A DNA stretch of 64,000 bases from Phocaeicola sartorii JCM 17136 = DSM 21941. Its GTDB lineage: Bacteria; Bacteroidota; Bacteroidia; Bacteroidales; Bacteroidaceae. Positions 18,735 to 30,500 of this stretch are shown here, piece after piece (the first letter of the stretch is position 1; every line of letters starts with the position of its first letter). The notes beneath the pieces are model-generated. The model made no database searches. It was given only the letters and a program-made list of their open reading frames with translations, and was not told where the DNA came from. The position numbers and the translations under genes were made by a program. The stretch is taken from positions 1 through 64,000 of the forward strand of contig NZ_BAKM01000002.1 in the NCBI RefSeq assembly GCF_000614185.1. Direction: 5' to 3'.

Positions 18735-20204
18735 ATGATGAACAGACACACATTACTTTCCTTATTGGCTTTATTGCTATGCTGCTCCACTTCGTTGCCG
18801 GCGCAGAAAGCGAAAACGTATATTCCCTGGAAAAACGGCAAACTGGTGGTGTCCGAGGAAGGACGCTACCTGAAGCATGAAAATGGAGTACCTTTCTTCT
18901 GGTTGGGTGAGACAGGATGGCTGATGCCGCAACGCTTGAATCGTGACGAGGTCTCTTATTATCTGAACAAGTGCAAGGATGCCGGATATAACATGGTGCA
19001 GGTGCAGGTATTGAACGGTGTGCCTTCCATGAATATTTACGGTCAGTATTCCATGATAGACGGTTTTAATTTCAAAGATATCAACCGCAAAGGGGTTTAT
19101 GGGTATTGGGACCACATGGACTACATTATTAAAAGTGCTGCCTCACGGGGCATCTATATAGGATGGTATGTATTTGGGGAACTCCCGTGGAACAAGCTGA
19201 TGAATGAAAAAGAAGCCGTGGCATACGGTAAGTTTCTTGCGGAACGCTACAAGGATGAACCGAATATTATTTGGATGATAGGAGGGGATATCCGTGGTGA
19301 TAATAAGACGGAGGTATGGGATGCGTTGGCAAACAGTATCCGCGGCATAGACAAAGGTCATCTGATGACTTTCCATCCGCGTGGACGTACCACGTCGGCT
19401 ACTTGGTTTAATGACCGCGAATGGTTGGATTTCAATATGTTTCAAAGCGGACACCGTCGTTACGGACAGCGTAACGGTGATGGTGACTATCCCATCGAAG
19501 AGAATACGGAAGAGGATAACTGGCGTTTTGTGCAAGCCAGCCAGGCAAAGACTCCGTTGAAACCGGTGATTGATGATGAACCTATTTATGAAGATATTCC
19601 GCAAGGATTGCATGATCCCAATGAAACTCGTTGGAACCAACATGATGTACGTCGCTATGCCTATTGGTCGGTATTTGCCGGATCATTCGGACATTCCTAC
19701 GGCCATAATGATATCATGCAGTTTATCCGTCCGGGATATGGAGCCTCTTTCGGTGCCGACGGACGCAAAAAGGCATGGTGGGATGCTTTGGAAGATCCCG
19801 GCTTCAATCAGATGAAACATCTGAAGAACTTGATGTTGACTTTTCCTTTCTTTGAACGTGTGCCCGATCAGAGTGTCATTGCTGGAACTAACGGCGAACG
19901 CTATGACCGTGCCATCGCTACCCGTGGAGATGACTATTTGTTGGTTTACAATTACTCGGGACGTCCTATGCAGATCGACTTGGGTAAGATCAGCGGTGCG
20001 AAAAAGAATGCATGGTGGTATAGCGCGAAGGACGGTAAGTTGGAATATATCGGTGAGTTTGACAGTAAAATCACTTCTTTCCAGCATGATAGCGGTTATC
20101 TGAGCGGTAATGACCAGGTCCTGATTGTTGTGGATTCAGCGAAGGATTATGTGCAGAAAGCTTGGACAGCCTTGCCGGATGCCATGCAGAAATGGAATAA
20201 GTAA
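18735..20204 (+). CDS. GH140-like endo-apiosidase (DUF4038 barrel)
   Basis: 489 residues with a Sec signal (LLSLLALLLCCSTSLPAQ). The DUF4038 TIM barrel is evident from NGVPFFWLGETGW, YLNKCKDAGYNMVQVQVL, YVFGELPWN, NIIWMIGGDIRGDN and KPVIDDEPIYEDIP. The Asp of GGD and the Glu of DDEP fit the catalytic pair positions of GH140. The C-terminal part (YDRAIATRGDDYLLVYNYSG onward) is the collagen-binding-like beta domain found in these proteins. GH140 enzymes cut the apiose linkage that attaches RG-II side chains A and B to the backbone. Next to GH78, GH95 and GH105, this is a strong sign of RG-II breakdown. Other DUF4038 activities cannot be excluded. Confidence 0.85.
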   Translation: MMNRHTLLSLLALLLCCSTSLPAQKAKTYIPWKNGKLVVSEEGRYLKHENGVPFFWLGETGWLMPQRLNRDEVSYYLNKCKDAGYNMVQVQVLNGVPSMNIYGQYSMIDGFNFKDINRKGVYGYWDHMDYIIKSAASRGIYIGWYVFGELPWNKLMNEKEAVAYGKFLAERYKDEPNIIWMIGGDIRGDNKTEVWDALANSIRGIDKGHLMTFHPRGRTTSATWFNDREWLDFNMFQSGHRRYGQRNGDGDYPIEENTEEDNWRFVQASQAKTPLKPVIDDEPIYEDIPQGLHDPNETRWNQHDVRRYAYWSVFAGSFGHSYGHNDIMQFIRPGYGASFGADGRKKAWWDALEDPGFNQMKHLKNLMLTFPFFERVPDQSVIAGTNGERYDRAIATRGDDYLLVYNYSGRPMQIDLGKISGAKKNAWWYSAKDGKLEYIGEFDSKITSFQHDSGYLSGNDQVLIVVDSAKDYVQKAWTALPDAMQKWNK

Positions 20205-20218
20205 GAAATATGCATATC

Positions 20219-23200
20219 ATGAAAAAACAAGTATTATTAATCATTCTTCTGGCACTTCCGTTGTGGTTGAAAGCAGCGGATGTTTCGGTTACCGGTCTAC
20301 GTACCGAACAGATGGTAGATCCCATGGGGTTGGATACTGCGTCTCCCCGTATGAGCTGGCGGTTGGAGTCTTCTCAAAGAAATGTGATGCAGACCGCTTA
20401 CCGGATCTTGGTTGCGTCTTCTTCTGAACTTTTGGCACAGGACAAAGGGGATTTGTGGGATTCCGGAAAAGTGGAATCCGATGCGTCCGTATGGATTCCC
20501 TATCAAGGGAAGCGTTTGAAAAGCAATCAGCGTGTTTACTGGAAAGTGAGAAGCTATACCAATCGCGGTGAGACAGAATGGAGTGGGCCTGCCCGATGGG
20601 GGATGGGACCTTTAGGTGAGATTCATTGGGGAGGACGATGGATAGGTTGGGACGCTGCGTTCGCATGGGATCGGGAAGATTCACACAGCCGTTTGAGCTC
20701 TCGTTATTTACGCACGGAATTTAAAACGCAAGCCAAGAAAATAAAGTATGCTACCCTTCATTTGTGTGGTTTGGGCATGTACGAACTGTTCATTAACGGC
20801 CAGCGGATAGGTGATCAGGTATTGGCACCGGCTCCAAGTGATTATCGTCGTACTGTGCTTTACAATTCTTTTGATGTCACCAAACAGGTTGCCGGGGGAA
20901 ACGCCGACAATGCCATCGGAGTGACTCTGGGCAACGGGCGTTTCTACACTATGCGTCAAAATTACAAACCTTATAAGATTCCTACTTTTGGTTACCCCAA
21001 GTTACGTCTGAATCTGATTATTGAATATACCGACGGCAGTATCCAGCGTATCAACAGTGATGAGAAATGGCGTTTGACGGCTCAAGGGCCTATACGTAGC
21101 AATAATGAATACGATGGTGAGATTTACGATGCCCGTATGGAATTGGGAAACTGGACACAGCCCGGTTATGATGATTCCAAATGGCTGAAAGCGCAACGTG
21201 TTTCATTGCCGTATGGCACACTTCGCGGCAATACCGCTCCTAACATGAAAGTGATGAAAACGCTGAAACCGGCTGTCTTCAAGCAATATGGTGACCGTTA
21301 TATGATTGATTTCGGTCAGAATATGGCAGGATGGGTGCGTATGAACATTGTGAAAGCCGCTGCGGGAGATACGATTTGCATACGTTATGCCGAACGGGTA
21401 AAGAACGACGGTACGGAACTGGATGTGGAAAATCTCCGCCATAGCCAGAGTACGGATTATTATATCTGCAACGGTAAAGAAAACAACACTTCCTGGAGTT
21501 CTCGTTTTTCTTATCATGGATTCCAATATGCAGAAGTAACAGGTTATAAAAATCTGAAAGCGGAAGATTTGGTTGCTGAAGTAGTCTATGATGACTTGGA
21601 AGATAACGGTACTTTCGAATGTTCCAATGATATCATGAACCGGGTTTATCGGAATGCCTGGTGGGGGATTTCCAGTAATTATAAAGGAGTGCCTTTGGAT
21701 TGTCCGCAGCGTGACGAGCGACAGCCTTGGCTTGGCGACCATGCTATGGGAACGTGGGGGAAAGTTTCCTATTCAATAATGGAAACACCTATGCCAAATG
21801 GGCGGATGATATCCGTGAAGCGCAACGTGAAGATGGTTGTATTCCTGATATTTGTCCGGCTTATTACAATTATTATACATCGGAAATGACGTGGTCATCC
21901 ACATTTCCGGTAATCTGTGATATGATTTATGAGCAGTTCGGCAATATCGAACCTATTCGTAAGAATTATGCCGCTATCAAGAAATGGATGCACCATATAC
22001 GCAGCGAATTTACAACGAAGGATGGAGTGATTAACGCTGATAAATACGGTGACTGGTGTATGCCTCCCGAATCACCGGAATTGATTCACAGTCAGGACCC
22101 TGCCCGCAAGACGGATGGAGCGCTGATTGCTACAGCCTACTATTATAAGGTATCGCAAATGCTGGCCAAGTTCGCCCGTTTGCAAGGTCTGGAAGATGAG
22201 GCGAAGGAATTCGAGAAGGATGCAGCAAAAATCAAGGACTGCTTCAACGCCCGTTTCCTTACGGTTAAGAAGGGAACTTCTCCGGTACAAACGCCGCATG
22301 TTCTTTACCCCGACAGCATATTCTATGGTAACAATACTGTGACGGCCAATATCCTGCCGCTGGCTTTCGATATGGTGCCTGAGGCCTATAGGGAAGAAGT
22401 GGAAAAAAATGTAATAACAGGTATTATCACCCGGAATAAAGGTCATATCAGCAGTGGGGTGATAGGTATGAACTGGATGATGCGTGAGCTTACCCGTATG
22501 GGGCGTGGCGATGTCGCTTTCTTGTTGGCAAGCAACAAGACTTATCCCAGTTATGGCTATATGATAGAAAAGGGAGCTACTGCCATTTGGGAATTGTGGA
22601 ACGGTGATACCGCCAATCGTTGGATGAACAGTTGTAACCATGTGATGATATTGGGTGATTTATTGACTTGGTATTTCCGTGATTTAGCCGGATTTAATCC
22701 GGCACAGCCCGCTTACAAACAAATCATTTTTAAACCGGACTTTTCCATTCAGGAGTTGAGCTATGTCAAAGCTTCGCACAACACTTTATATGGCAAGATG
22801 ATTAGTAACTGGAAGAAAACCCTTACGCATCTGGAATGGGATATCACGGTTCCCTGTAATACCACTGCATTGGTTTATCTTCCCACTTTGGATGAGAAGG
22901 CGGTAAAAGATAAGGAAGTTACTTTTGTACGTCGGGAAGGTAACTCTACCGTATGGCATGTTCCTTCGGGAAATTATCATTTTTCGGTTAGCATGGACCC
23001 GTCTTCAGGCAAAAACCGTGCAGGTATCGTGGAAGATCAGTTTCTATACGAACAAGCTTCTTTTCCCGAATGCCATGGCGCTACGATTGTGGAATTGAAG
23101 AACGGAGACTTGGTGGCTTCTTTTTTTGGAGGTACCAAAGAGCGCAATCCGGATTGTTGTATTTGGGTATGTCGCAAGCCGAAGGGCGCGACGGAATGGA

Positions 23201-24182
23201 GTGCACCCTATCTGGCTGCCGACGGGGTATTCAGTTTGAATGATCCGCAGGCTGCTTTAGCAGGTATTACAGTTGAATCTACTCCGGCGGATGCCGGCCC
23301 CGTGGCTTCTACGTTTAAAGGGGATAAGTCCCGGGCACGCCGCAAGGCTTGTTGGAATCCCGTGCTTTTCCAAATACCCGGCGGAGATTTAATCCTGTTC
23401 TATAAAATAGGATTGAAAGTAGCCGATTGGAGTGGTTGGCTGGTACGTTCTAAAGATGGTGGAAAAACTTGGAGCAACGTGAACCGTTGCCAAAAGGTTT
23501 CTTAGGTCCTATTAAGAATAAGCCGGAGTATGTGGACGGCCGTATCATTTGTCCTTCCAGTACGGAAGGAGACGGAGGCTGGCGCGTTCATTTTGAAATT
23601 TCGGATGATAAAGGAAAGACTTGGAAGATGGTAGGTCCTATAGAGGCGGAAATGAGTGTGCCTACTGCCTTGCGTAAGGCAAATGCAGCCAATGTAGACG
23701 ATCAGGAAGGCGGTGAAGCCATAAAAGGAGAAGGTGAGAAGCCTATTTATGCTATCCAGCCCAGCATTTTGCGTCATAAGGATGGGCGTTTGCAGGTACT
23801 TTGCCGTACACGTAATGCACAGATTGCTACTTCATGGAGCAGTGACAACGGTGAAACATGGAGTAAAGTTACCTTGCTTGATGTTCCCAATAATAATTCG
23901 GGTACAGATGCTGTGACGATGAAAGATGGCCGTCATGTATTGATTTATAATGATTTCAGTACATTGCCGGGTACTCCGAAAGGGCCGCGTACACCGTTGT
24001 GTGTGGCGGTTTCGGATGATGGCATTCACTGGAAGAATGTAATGACGTTGGAAGACAGCCCTATCAGCCAATATTCTTATCCGTCCATCATTCAGGGTAA
24101 GGATGGCAAACTGCATGCCGTTTATACCTGGCGTCGTCAGCGTGTGGCTTATAAAGAGTTGGATTTGAGCAAACTGAAATAA
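20219..24182 (+). pseudogene. GH78 alpha-L-rhamnosidase fused to a sialidase-like BNR domain, broken by two frameshifts
   Basis: Starts at the ATG of MKKQVLLIILLALPLWLKAA, a clear signal peptide (an in-frame ATG lies nine bases earlier). The GH78 part shows the N-terminal Ig-like domain, the LRTEFKTQAKKIKYATLHLC module, the general-acid region DCPQRDERQPWLGD and the barrel part AKWADDIREAQREDGCIPD. From about 23030 a second domain begins (ECHGATIVELKNGDLVASFF, then WNPVLFQIPGGDLILFYK and BNR-type S-D-GKTW repeats), typical of BNR/exo-sialidase propellers. Breaks lie in the G5 run 21756-21760 and near 23473-23475. Restored length is about 1320 residues. It probably cleaves rhamnose and a second, acidic sugar of RG-II; the second activity is inference. 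Confidence 0.8.
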
Positions 24183-24239
24183 TATAATTTGTGGATAGAG
24201 AGAGGTTACTTGGTAGAAGATACCGAGGAACTTGAAAAG

Positions 24240-24277
24240 ATGGATGTATGATTTTTGAAATCGTGCATCCATTTTTT
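24240..24277 (+). terminator. Rho-independent terminator after GH78-BNR
   Basis: ATGGATGTATGATTT pairs with AAATCGTGCATCCAT (15 pairs, two wobbles), a three-base loop, then six T's. It lies between convergent genes and is the clearest intrinsic terminator in the window. Confidence 0.85.
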
Positions 24278-24356
24278 AGAAGGGGAAGTATCATCAATAA
24301 GTGGATACTCCCTCTTCATTTTTGATTAAAAAGACAAACTGTTGTGATGGGAGTGT

Positions 24357-25456
24357 TTACTGGATGACCAGATTATGTACTAATTCCCAGGCCGGGCTTA
24401 CAGTGATAACAATATTCTGGTCGTTCAGCAAGTCGATAGGAGCGTCTTCGTCTCCCGGCTGGCCCGGATTACCCGGAGTGCTGCCATCGGTGCTTCCTGT
24501 TGCTTTCTTTATACCCAGTGAGTAGAAATGATTAGCCTGTAAGGAGAATACGTTGTTTGTTCCATCCAGCACGGACCATGTTTTTACTACATTGCCATCG
24601 GTGTCATAGAGTCCTAATGTGAACTGCACATTGACTACAGGTATCATGAAGCACCTGCCAATTGTGAGTTGCCAACTTTAATCACACCTTGACCACTCAA
24701 GTCATTACCGGTATAAACTCCGTTATTAACTGTCTGTCCGTTCATGTCAATCTCGAAGATCTGATAGGCAGCCGTTTCGGTGCTGATACCGGTTCCGGTG
24801 CTCAGATTAACACGTTTGTTGGCATCGGTGGCTGTCAGACGAATGTATCTCACTGTCTTATTGGCACCGACCCCATTGTCCAGTTGTTGCGGAACATTCT
24901 TGAAGTATCCCAATACGCCGGCTACTTTGCGGGTCATCGGAATGCTTACACGGCTTCCGTCAGTAATGGTTGCATCGGCAGATCCCGCAAAGATTTCACT
25001 TTCACCTCCATTGGCTGTCACCATGGCTTCTACATTGGCATACGAGGTGTTGTCAACAACCAAAGGATTTGGAGTGATGGTATAAGTATCCGAAGCGTCA
25101 CGTCCTACTGCTAAAAATTTATAAGTTCCTGCTGCCAGATCATCAGAACCGGCTACTTCAAAGCGTTTGAAGGTAGTACCGGCTGTCCAGTCGCTGATGT
25201 CGTAAGTCTTCTTGTACAGGAAGTCACCCGATCCGTTACTCAGGAATGCGTGTACTTTTACATTGGTGATGTTCTGCACGGCTTCCTGGCTGTATAGACC
25301 ACTACGACCACTCATTCCGTTGGTCAGATCATTGACTGCGGAAACTTCGAAGGTTATGCTACCTTTCTGGTTGCCTTCATTAGGAAGAGGGTCGTCATTG
25401 TTGGAGCACGAGAATAAGAGTGCGCTCGCCATCATAAGGAAAACAAGTTTTTTCAT
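24357..25456 (-). pseudogene. FimB/Mfa2-type fimbrial lipoprotein, interrupted by one frameshift
   Basis: Lipoprotein with a signal and lipobox (MMASALLFSCSNNDD). The mature part has the two beta-domain pattern of fimbrillin-related proteins (GTYKFLAVGRDASDTYTI, then IPMTRKVAGVLGYFKNVP). The first frame ends at 24644 with a TGA; the remaining region (NVQFTLGLYDTDGNVVKTWS, QANHFYSLGIKK, and the final NLVIQ strand) lies in a frame that would follow if one base were missing. A TCATGA overlap at the break could also be read as stop/start coupling, but the second piece has no signal peptide and completes the fold seen in the 26457-27551 paralogue. Last gene of the fimbrial operon. Confidence 0.72.
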
Positions 25457-25495
25457 AAGTTGAAAAGTTTAGTGAATGAATTTATAAAAAGAAAA

Positions 25496-26356
25496 TTAAG
25501 ATATATCCAGATGGTGGATCAAAGTCCATCTGCCGTCGGCATAGACTGAGATGTCCCATGTGTTATTCTGGTTATTATAGTCTACCCGTACAGCCGTCAG
25601 TTCGTTACGGCTTATCGTTATTTTTGTTTCCGGAATGATGAGGGGTAAAACCGCACTTCGGGTTTCGGAGGCATAGAAAGATATATTAACCAAAGTGGAA
25701 CCGCCTGTAGGAGTAGGTGCCAGCAGTATTTCGTTGATGTTTTTCAGAAGCTGATCTTTATTCACTTCCGTATCTCCCTCAAAAACAAGACGCTCGTCCG
25801 AAGTTTGGCTGACATGTTTGATGTTTGCCTGCAAATGAGTGTAGCCTTCTGGAAAATTAGTACACAATACCAATAGCTTTCCTTTGGTCCGCTCCATAGA
25901 TAAAGCATGGGAACTGGGGCATGAACCAATTTTCAGTAATGCGCTTGCCATGAATATATCTGTATGTTCCTGCCCGTTAGGATGTAAAGTACCGGGAGGA
26001 ATGCCTGTGACAATATTTCCCCATACCGAAAGATTATAATTACCTTCCGGAATATCCGTTAAATGTAAACTATATGAACTGTTGTCGTCCGTCACATCTG
26101 TTAGGGTGGATTTGCGGGTTATCTCGCCAGTGTCTGTATTTCGCAACAGATAATATATGTTGTTGGAAAAGTTACGGAAAGGCAACTGCTCATTAACCGG
26201 ACTCACTTCAGGGAAACTGCTGACATTGAAATAGTTCTTGTCCTTGATCCCGATGTTGACTGTATGTGAAACCGAACAGTCGTCGTCGTCGATACATGAA
26301 CTGGGCAATGCCGACAGCATCATGAAGTATGCTATATATAAAATCTTCCTTGCCAT
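25496..26356 (-). CDS. FimB/Mfa2 family fimbrial anchor-type lipoprotein
   Basis: 286 residues with a lipoprotein signal (FMMLSALPSSCIDDDD). The run YYLLRNTDTGEITRKSTLTD followed by LTDIPEGNYNLSVWGN is the usual FimB/Mfa2 strand pattern (a carbohydrate- or structure-like beta domain ending in 'YxLxVWGN'), and the second half, with HALSMERTKGKLLVLCTNFP and PTPTGGSTLVNISFYA, forms the second domain. Members of this family anchor fimbriae to the outer membrane and stop their growth. It sits between two other fimbrial lipoproteins on the same strand, in what looks like one operon. Intact reading frame. Confidence 0.83.
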   Translation of the reverse strand: MARKILYIAYFMMLSALPSSCIDDDDCSVSHTVNIGIKDKNYFNVSSFPEVSPVNEQLPFRNFSNNIYYLLRNTDTGEITRKSTLTDVTDDNSSYSLHLTDIPEGNYNLSVWGNIVTGIPPGTLHPNGQEHTDIFMASALLKIGSCPSSHALSMERTKGKLLVLCTNFPEGYTHLQANIKHVSQTSDERLVFEGDTEVNKDQLLKNINEILLAPTPTGGSTLVNISFYASETRSAVLPLIIPETKITISRNELTAVRVDYNNQNNTWDISVYADGRWTLIHHLDIS

Positions 26357-26456
26357 TATTCTGTTTGTTCTATAACTTACTTGAGTACTTGATGTGTTAA
26401 CGTCAGGCGTAAAAATAAGTTCGATGAATACTTCATTTTTTGTAAAATAGATTCTA

Positions 26457-27551
26457 TTAGATGTTTCCTCCTAAATCAATAGGACTGGTGGCTGTACCGA
26501 TACTATAAAAATGGTTGGCGATAATAGGGAAACGGTAATCGGATTCCTGATCGATAACGCCGGTTCCTTGTCCGGTGGAACTGTCCAGAATATCTCCTTG
26601 GGTCAGCTTCACCCGCTTGGAGCTGACTGTGCTTCCGTCCGTTGCCACCACTTCGATCAGTATGGTGTAATTATAGCTGTCTGCAGCTGGCGGAGTGGGA
26701 GTGGGTAGCACATATACGCCTTGGGAAACTGTTGTCCCCGTATTGCCCGGAGCAGGAATGGTAAACAGTACCTTGCTGTCCGTATTGGCAGTAGCCGGGC
26801 TGGTAATATAATCCTGAAACAAAGGTTTCTGCTGGCGTTTGATGAGGGGTACACTTTTGTTTTGCTGTGTATATAGGGAGACTCGTATGCTGGATACTGT
26901 TTTAAGTCCCACGGTGGTGGGTACATGGGTGAACCATCCGGTGATTCCTGCCACACGGCGGTACATATCTATCCGCCCGTTGTTGAGGCTGTACATGGTA
27001 GGGGTAATGATGGAGTATCCTGCGAAGAGCTCCGATTTGGAAATAGCTGTCCAACTGGCTCCCGAGGTGAGGGTGGCATTCGCATTTCCCAGTGTGGTAG
27101 GCGTGCCGGAAGCCATGATGGCGGCTGGCAGTCCGTATGTGGTTCCCGACTGGTCATCCAACCCTACTGCCAGGAAGGTATAGGGATTTCCTATGATGAA
27201 GTTGTTATACTTCACTTTGTATTTCATCTGGGCGTTATTGGTAGGGGGGATGTTGCCGAAATGCTCCACCCATCCTATATTTTCGGAGGCGATGCAGGTG
27301 GCATTGTCTCCGGTTCCCTGGAAGATGTATAGTTGTACATATTGTACGTGTTGTGTATTGCCTGTACCGTCCACTGCTGAGCGTGTCTCCGGTTCACCGG
27401 CAATATTAAACAGAAGGGAAATTTCTCCTGCCTGTTCGCCCGGAGCAGGTTTTTCAAACAAGTTGTCATCCTTCTGACAGGCTGTAAACATGAAGAGCAG
27501 ACAGCTTGCTGTCAGAAGGAGAAAGTTCGTTCTATTTATTTTCTTATTCAT
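26457..27551 (-). CDS. Fimbrillin-like lipoprotein
   Basis: 364 residues with a lipoprotein signal (LLLTASCLLFMFTACQKDD). The mature sequence has the FimA/Mfa-like two-domain pattern: YVQLYIFQGTGDN, NPYTFLAVGLDDQ, RIDMYRRVAGITGWFTHVP, and a C-terminal FPIIANHFYSIGT strand that in fimbrillins supports donor-strand exchange. Same family type as the 24357-25456 protein, with which it shares order of motifs. It follows the large adhesin-like gene by 40 bases. It could be the main shaft subunit or an accessory subunit; sequence alone does not decide. Confidence 0.8.
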   Translation of the reverse strand: MNKKINRTNFLLLTASCLLFMFTACQKDDNLFEKPAPGEQAGEISLLFNIAGEPETRSAVDGTGNTQHVQYVQLYIFQGTGDNATCIASENIGWVEHFGNIPPTNNAQMKYKVKYNNFIIGNPYTFLAVGLDDQSGTTYGLPAAIMASGTPTTLGNANATLTSGASWTAISKSELFAGYSIITPTMYSLNNGRIDMYRRVAGITGWFTHVPTTVGLKTVSSIRVSLYTQQNKSVPLIKRQQKPLFQDYITSPATANTDSKVLFTIPAPGNTGTTVSQGVYVLPTPTPPAADSYNYTILIEVVATDGSTVSSKRVKLTQGDILDSSTGQGTGVIDQESDYRFPIIANHFYSIGTATSPIDLGGNI

Positions 27552-27591
27552 GATTTGTTAAGGGTTATGCTTTATATTAATGCAGAATTTT

Positions 27592-30500
27592 TTAATAGCT
27601 ACCTGTGGACAATCCTTTTGAATATTGCTTCATGTCAATCACACCTGCACCCGTTACGGCTCGTGAAGCGGCACTACGGACAGTGGTTCCCGGTTGCTGG
27701 GTAAGCATATCATCCGTATAAATCAGCGTGACTTGGGTGGTGGCACTGCTCAAAGTCACAAAGAATGCCTGCATGGGGGCAATATAAGCATAGCCGTTGG
27801 CACTGGTCAGCAATGTACCGTTAGGTCTATCATCGGATTCTGTGCGTTACCATCGTATATCTTCACTGTCGTAACATTGGTATTCTGAGCCAGGAATTTG
27901 GCCACGTCAATATGAGCCATGAACATATTTCCAGCCAGGAAGGTATTGCTGGAGTTCTGGTTGGTCAGTGTGACGCTGAAAGAACTTGGGATGCTTCCGT
28001 CTGAATTCTCGTAAATGAATCGTCCGCTGTTGGTACGTGCAATTCCTGTTTCGTTATACACCGAACCACTGCCCGAAGCATTGAAATAGGTAAATTGCGA
28101 ATGCGTTTTTGGGAAACGGAAAGTAAGCGTGCTCACGTTCAGACTCTCTTTATTGGCCAGCAGGGAGAAGCCTTCACCAGCTTTATAGGCATACGAGAGT
28201 GAATTGAACGGGGTCGTCCAGTTGGTGGCATCGGGAGCTACGTTGACATGGGTCAACACGTTGTTCACAAATTTCTTGCCCGGTGCGTTCACATTCCACA
28301 AGCGTTGGTAAACGCGCGGACCGAAACGGTTCTCGGGAGAATTGGCTGCATTCAGTTGGGTGAAATAGGGCGCAGTCCCCTGGTTGCCATTCATGGATGC
28401 AGGGATGAACATATCACCCGACACCATATTTTTCAGTGGCGCCGAAAGCATGTAATATCTTCCTGGAGACAGTGACAGTTCCACCCATGCCTGGACGTAG
28501 GTGAGGTATTGGGTATGCACCACTTCTCCGCCCGGTGCGAAGTGGATATAGTTACAATTATTCGCTTCTGTTGGTTTCAGAGACGGATAACGGACACAGT
28601 TACCGGGGATGATTACATTGGTACAGCTCCAGGGAACTCCGTTGTCCCAGTTGGTCCAGGTATTCCAGCCGGTGGTGGCGGCATTGGTCTTCCAAGTGGT
28701 TTGCAAGGGGTGTACGGCAGCATGGATTCCGTTCCATATTACCTGTGCGCCATCCAGAATGGAGATGTAATAATCTCCTGGAGGCATTTGAGTGACGGTC
28801 ATTGTCTGACTGGCAGACAGGGGTACAGTCTTGGTGGTCAGTGCGTTGTTGTTGCCATAGTTGTAACAGTTCAGCGTATAAGTCTTTCCCACTGTACCTC
28901 CGGTGACATTGATTACCACATCATAAGTGCCTGTGCCGGCATTGGCGCAGACGTGTTCGGACGCGGCCACGGCATTGGTGATGGAGGTGGTGTTATTGTC
29001 TTCCGCACAGTCGGGAATCCCGTTTCCGTCCGAATCCTGACGGGTATAGATTCCGTAAATCTGAGTGGTATTCAGTGCGCTTGCTACCGCGGGGAAGGTA
29101 ATGCGTACTTCATTATAAGTCGCAGTGGGAGTGGTCTGTATGTAGATGTTTCCGGAGGAACCTGTCACGTCCAGTCCCAGAACAGTTCCACTGGAGGTGC
29201 TTCCCACCAGATTTCCATTGTTGTATACATTCAGGATGGTGGCATCCAGCAGATCCAGGTTGGCCAGATAGGTCGGGTTGCTTATAATGAAACCTATCGG
29301 GCGGTTGGCATTCAGGGTGTTGAATTTTACGGCTATGGTGGTGGTGCCTATCGCGTTGGTATAGGTTACGGTGGCATAGGTGGACAGGCTTCCGTCTATC
29401 ATGTTTCCCAGGTTGTTGAATGACCCGCCTACCGAGGCTACGGTATTTATCTTGGTCTTTTCATAATTGATATTTGCCCCGTAGTTGGTGGGGGTGAGCA
29501 ATTCTATGCAGGCTTCTGTAGCCGCATTGCTGGGACAGGCCGATGCAACGGTTCCCAGAAAGCATTGTACAGGCGGAATACTCCTAGATTGAGGTTCAAT
29601 ACTCCTGCACTCCATAGTTCTATCTTATTGAATTTTGCAGTGGTATTTACACTGAAACGCACCTTGTTTCCGCTGCTCCCTATCAGTCCGGCAGAGACGG
29701 CATTGTTTCCGGTGGTGGTACTTTGGAACACCAGTGTATTGTTATCGTAAAGTCGTATTTGAAATGCTTTCAATGCATTGATCCCCAATAGATTATTGCT
29801 GGTCTGCATGGTGAATCCGGTGCGTATGGCGGCTCCGGTGCTGTTGATATAAGTCCCGGTTTGGATACCTACAATAGAGGTGTTGGCAAGCAGGCTGGCT
29901 ACATTCAGAAAAGCGGCATAGTTGTCGGGGTTGTCATCAACCAGGTTGCCGATGTTCTGTGCCTTGTCATAGATGGTCAGTATGCCTCCCCCTCCGGTGG
30001 TTGGTAAGGAGTGGCATTGTAGGCTGTTCCTATCAAGGCGTTACAGTTTGCCCCGTTCATGCCCGTGGCATTGCGGGTGATGGTGGCAGACTGTGTGGAG
30101 GTCACTCCGTCTTTGGTATAGGTTGCGGTAAGGGTATAGTCACCATTCACTGTCATTCCGGTTATTTTATTTCCGGTGACGGTGGGGGTTGCTCCTGCCG
30201 GGGCATTGGTAATAGCCCAGGTCACAGTACCCACCGTAGGAGGAGTGAGCTGGTAATAGTTGCTGCTGGTTGTGGCGTTGCCTATGGAGAAATAGCTGGA
30301 GATGTTTACTGTGATAGGATCGCGCACAAAAGCATAGTTCACGGTAGTGGAACCAAGCGAAATATTCACTCCGTTATACTTGATGCGTACCTGTGAACAA
30401 GGCTTCTTTATAATCATACTGATCTGGCTTCCTTTTCCTGATGCAAGAGCAGAGATACCCAATAGTGAGTTTACAGTTATTTCCTCTTGCTGCACATTAT

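Noticed and set aside
28509-29423. A long plus-strand open frame of 304 codons
   Set aside because: It lies fully opposite the large minus-strand lipoprotein, is rich in Gly and Val as expected for a shadow of a Thr/Asn-rich gene, and shows no family feature.
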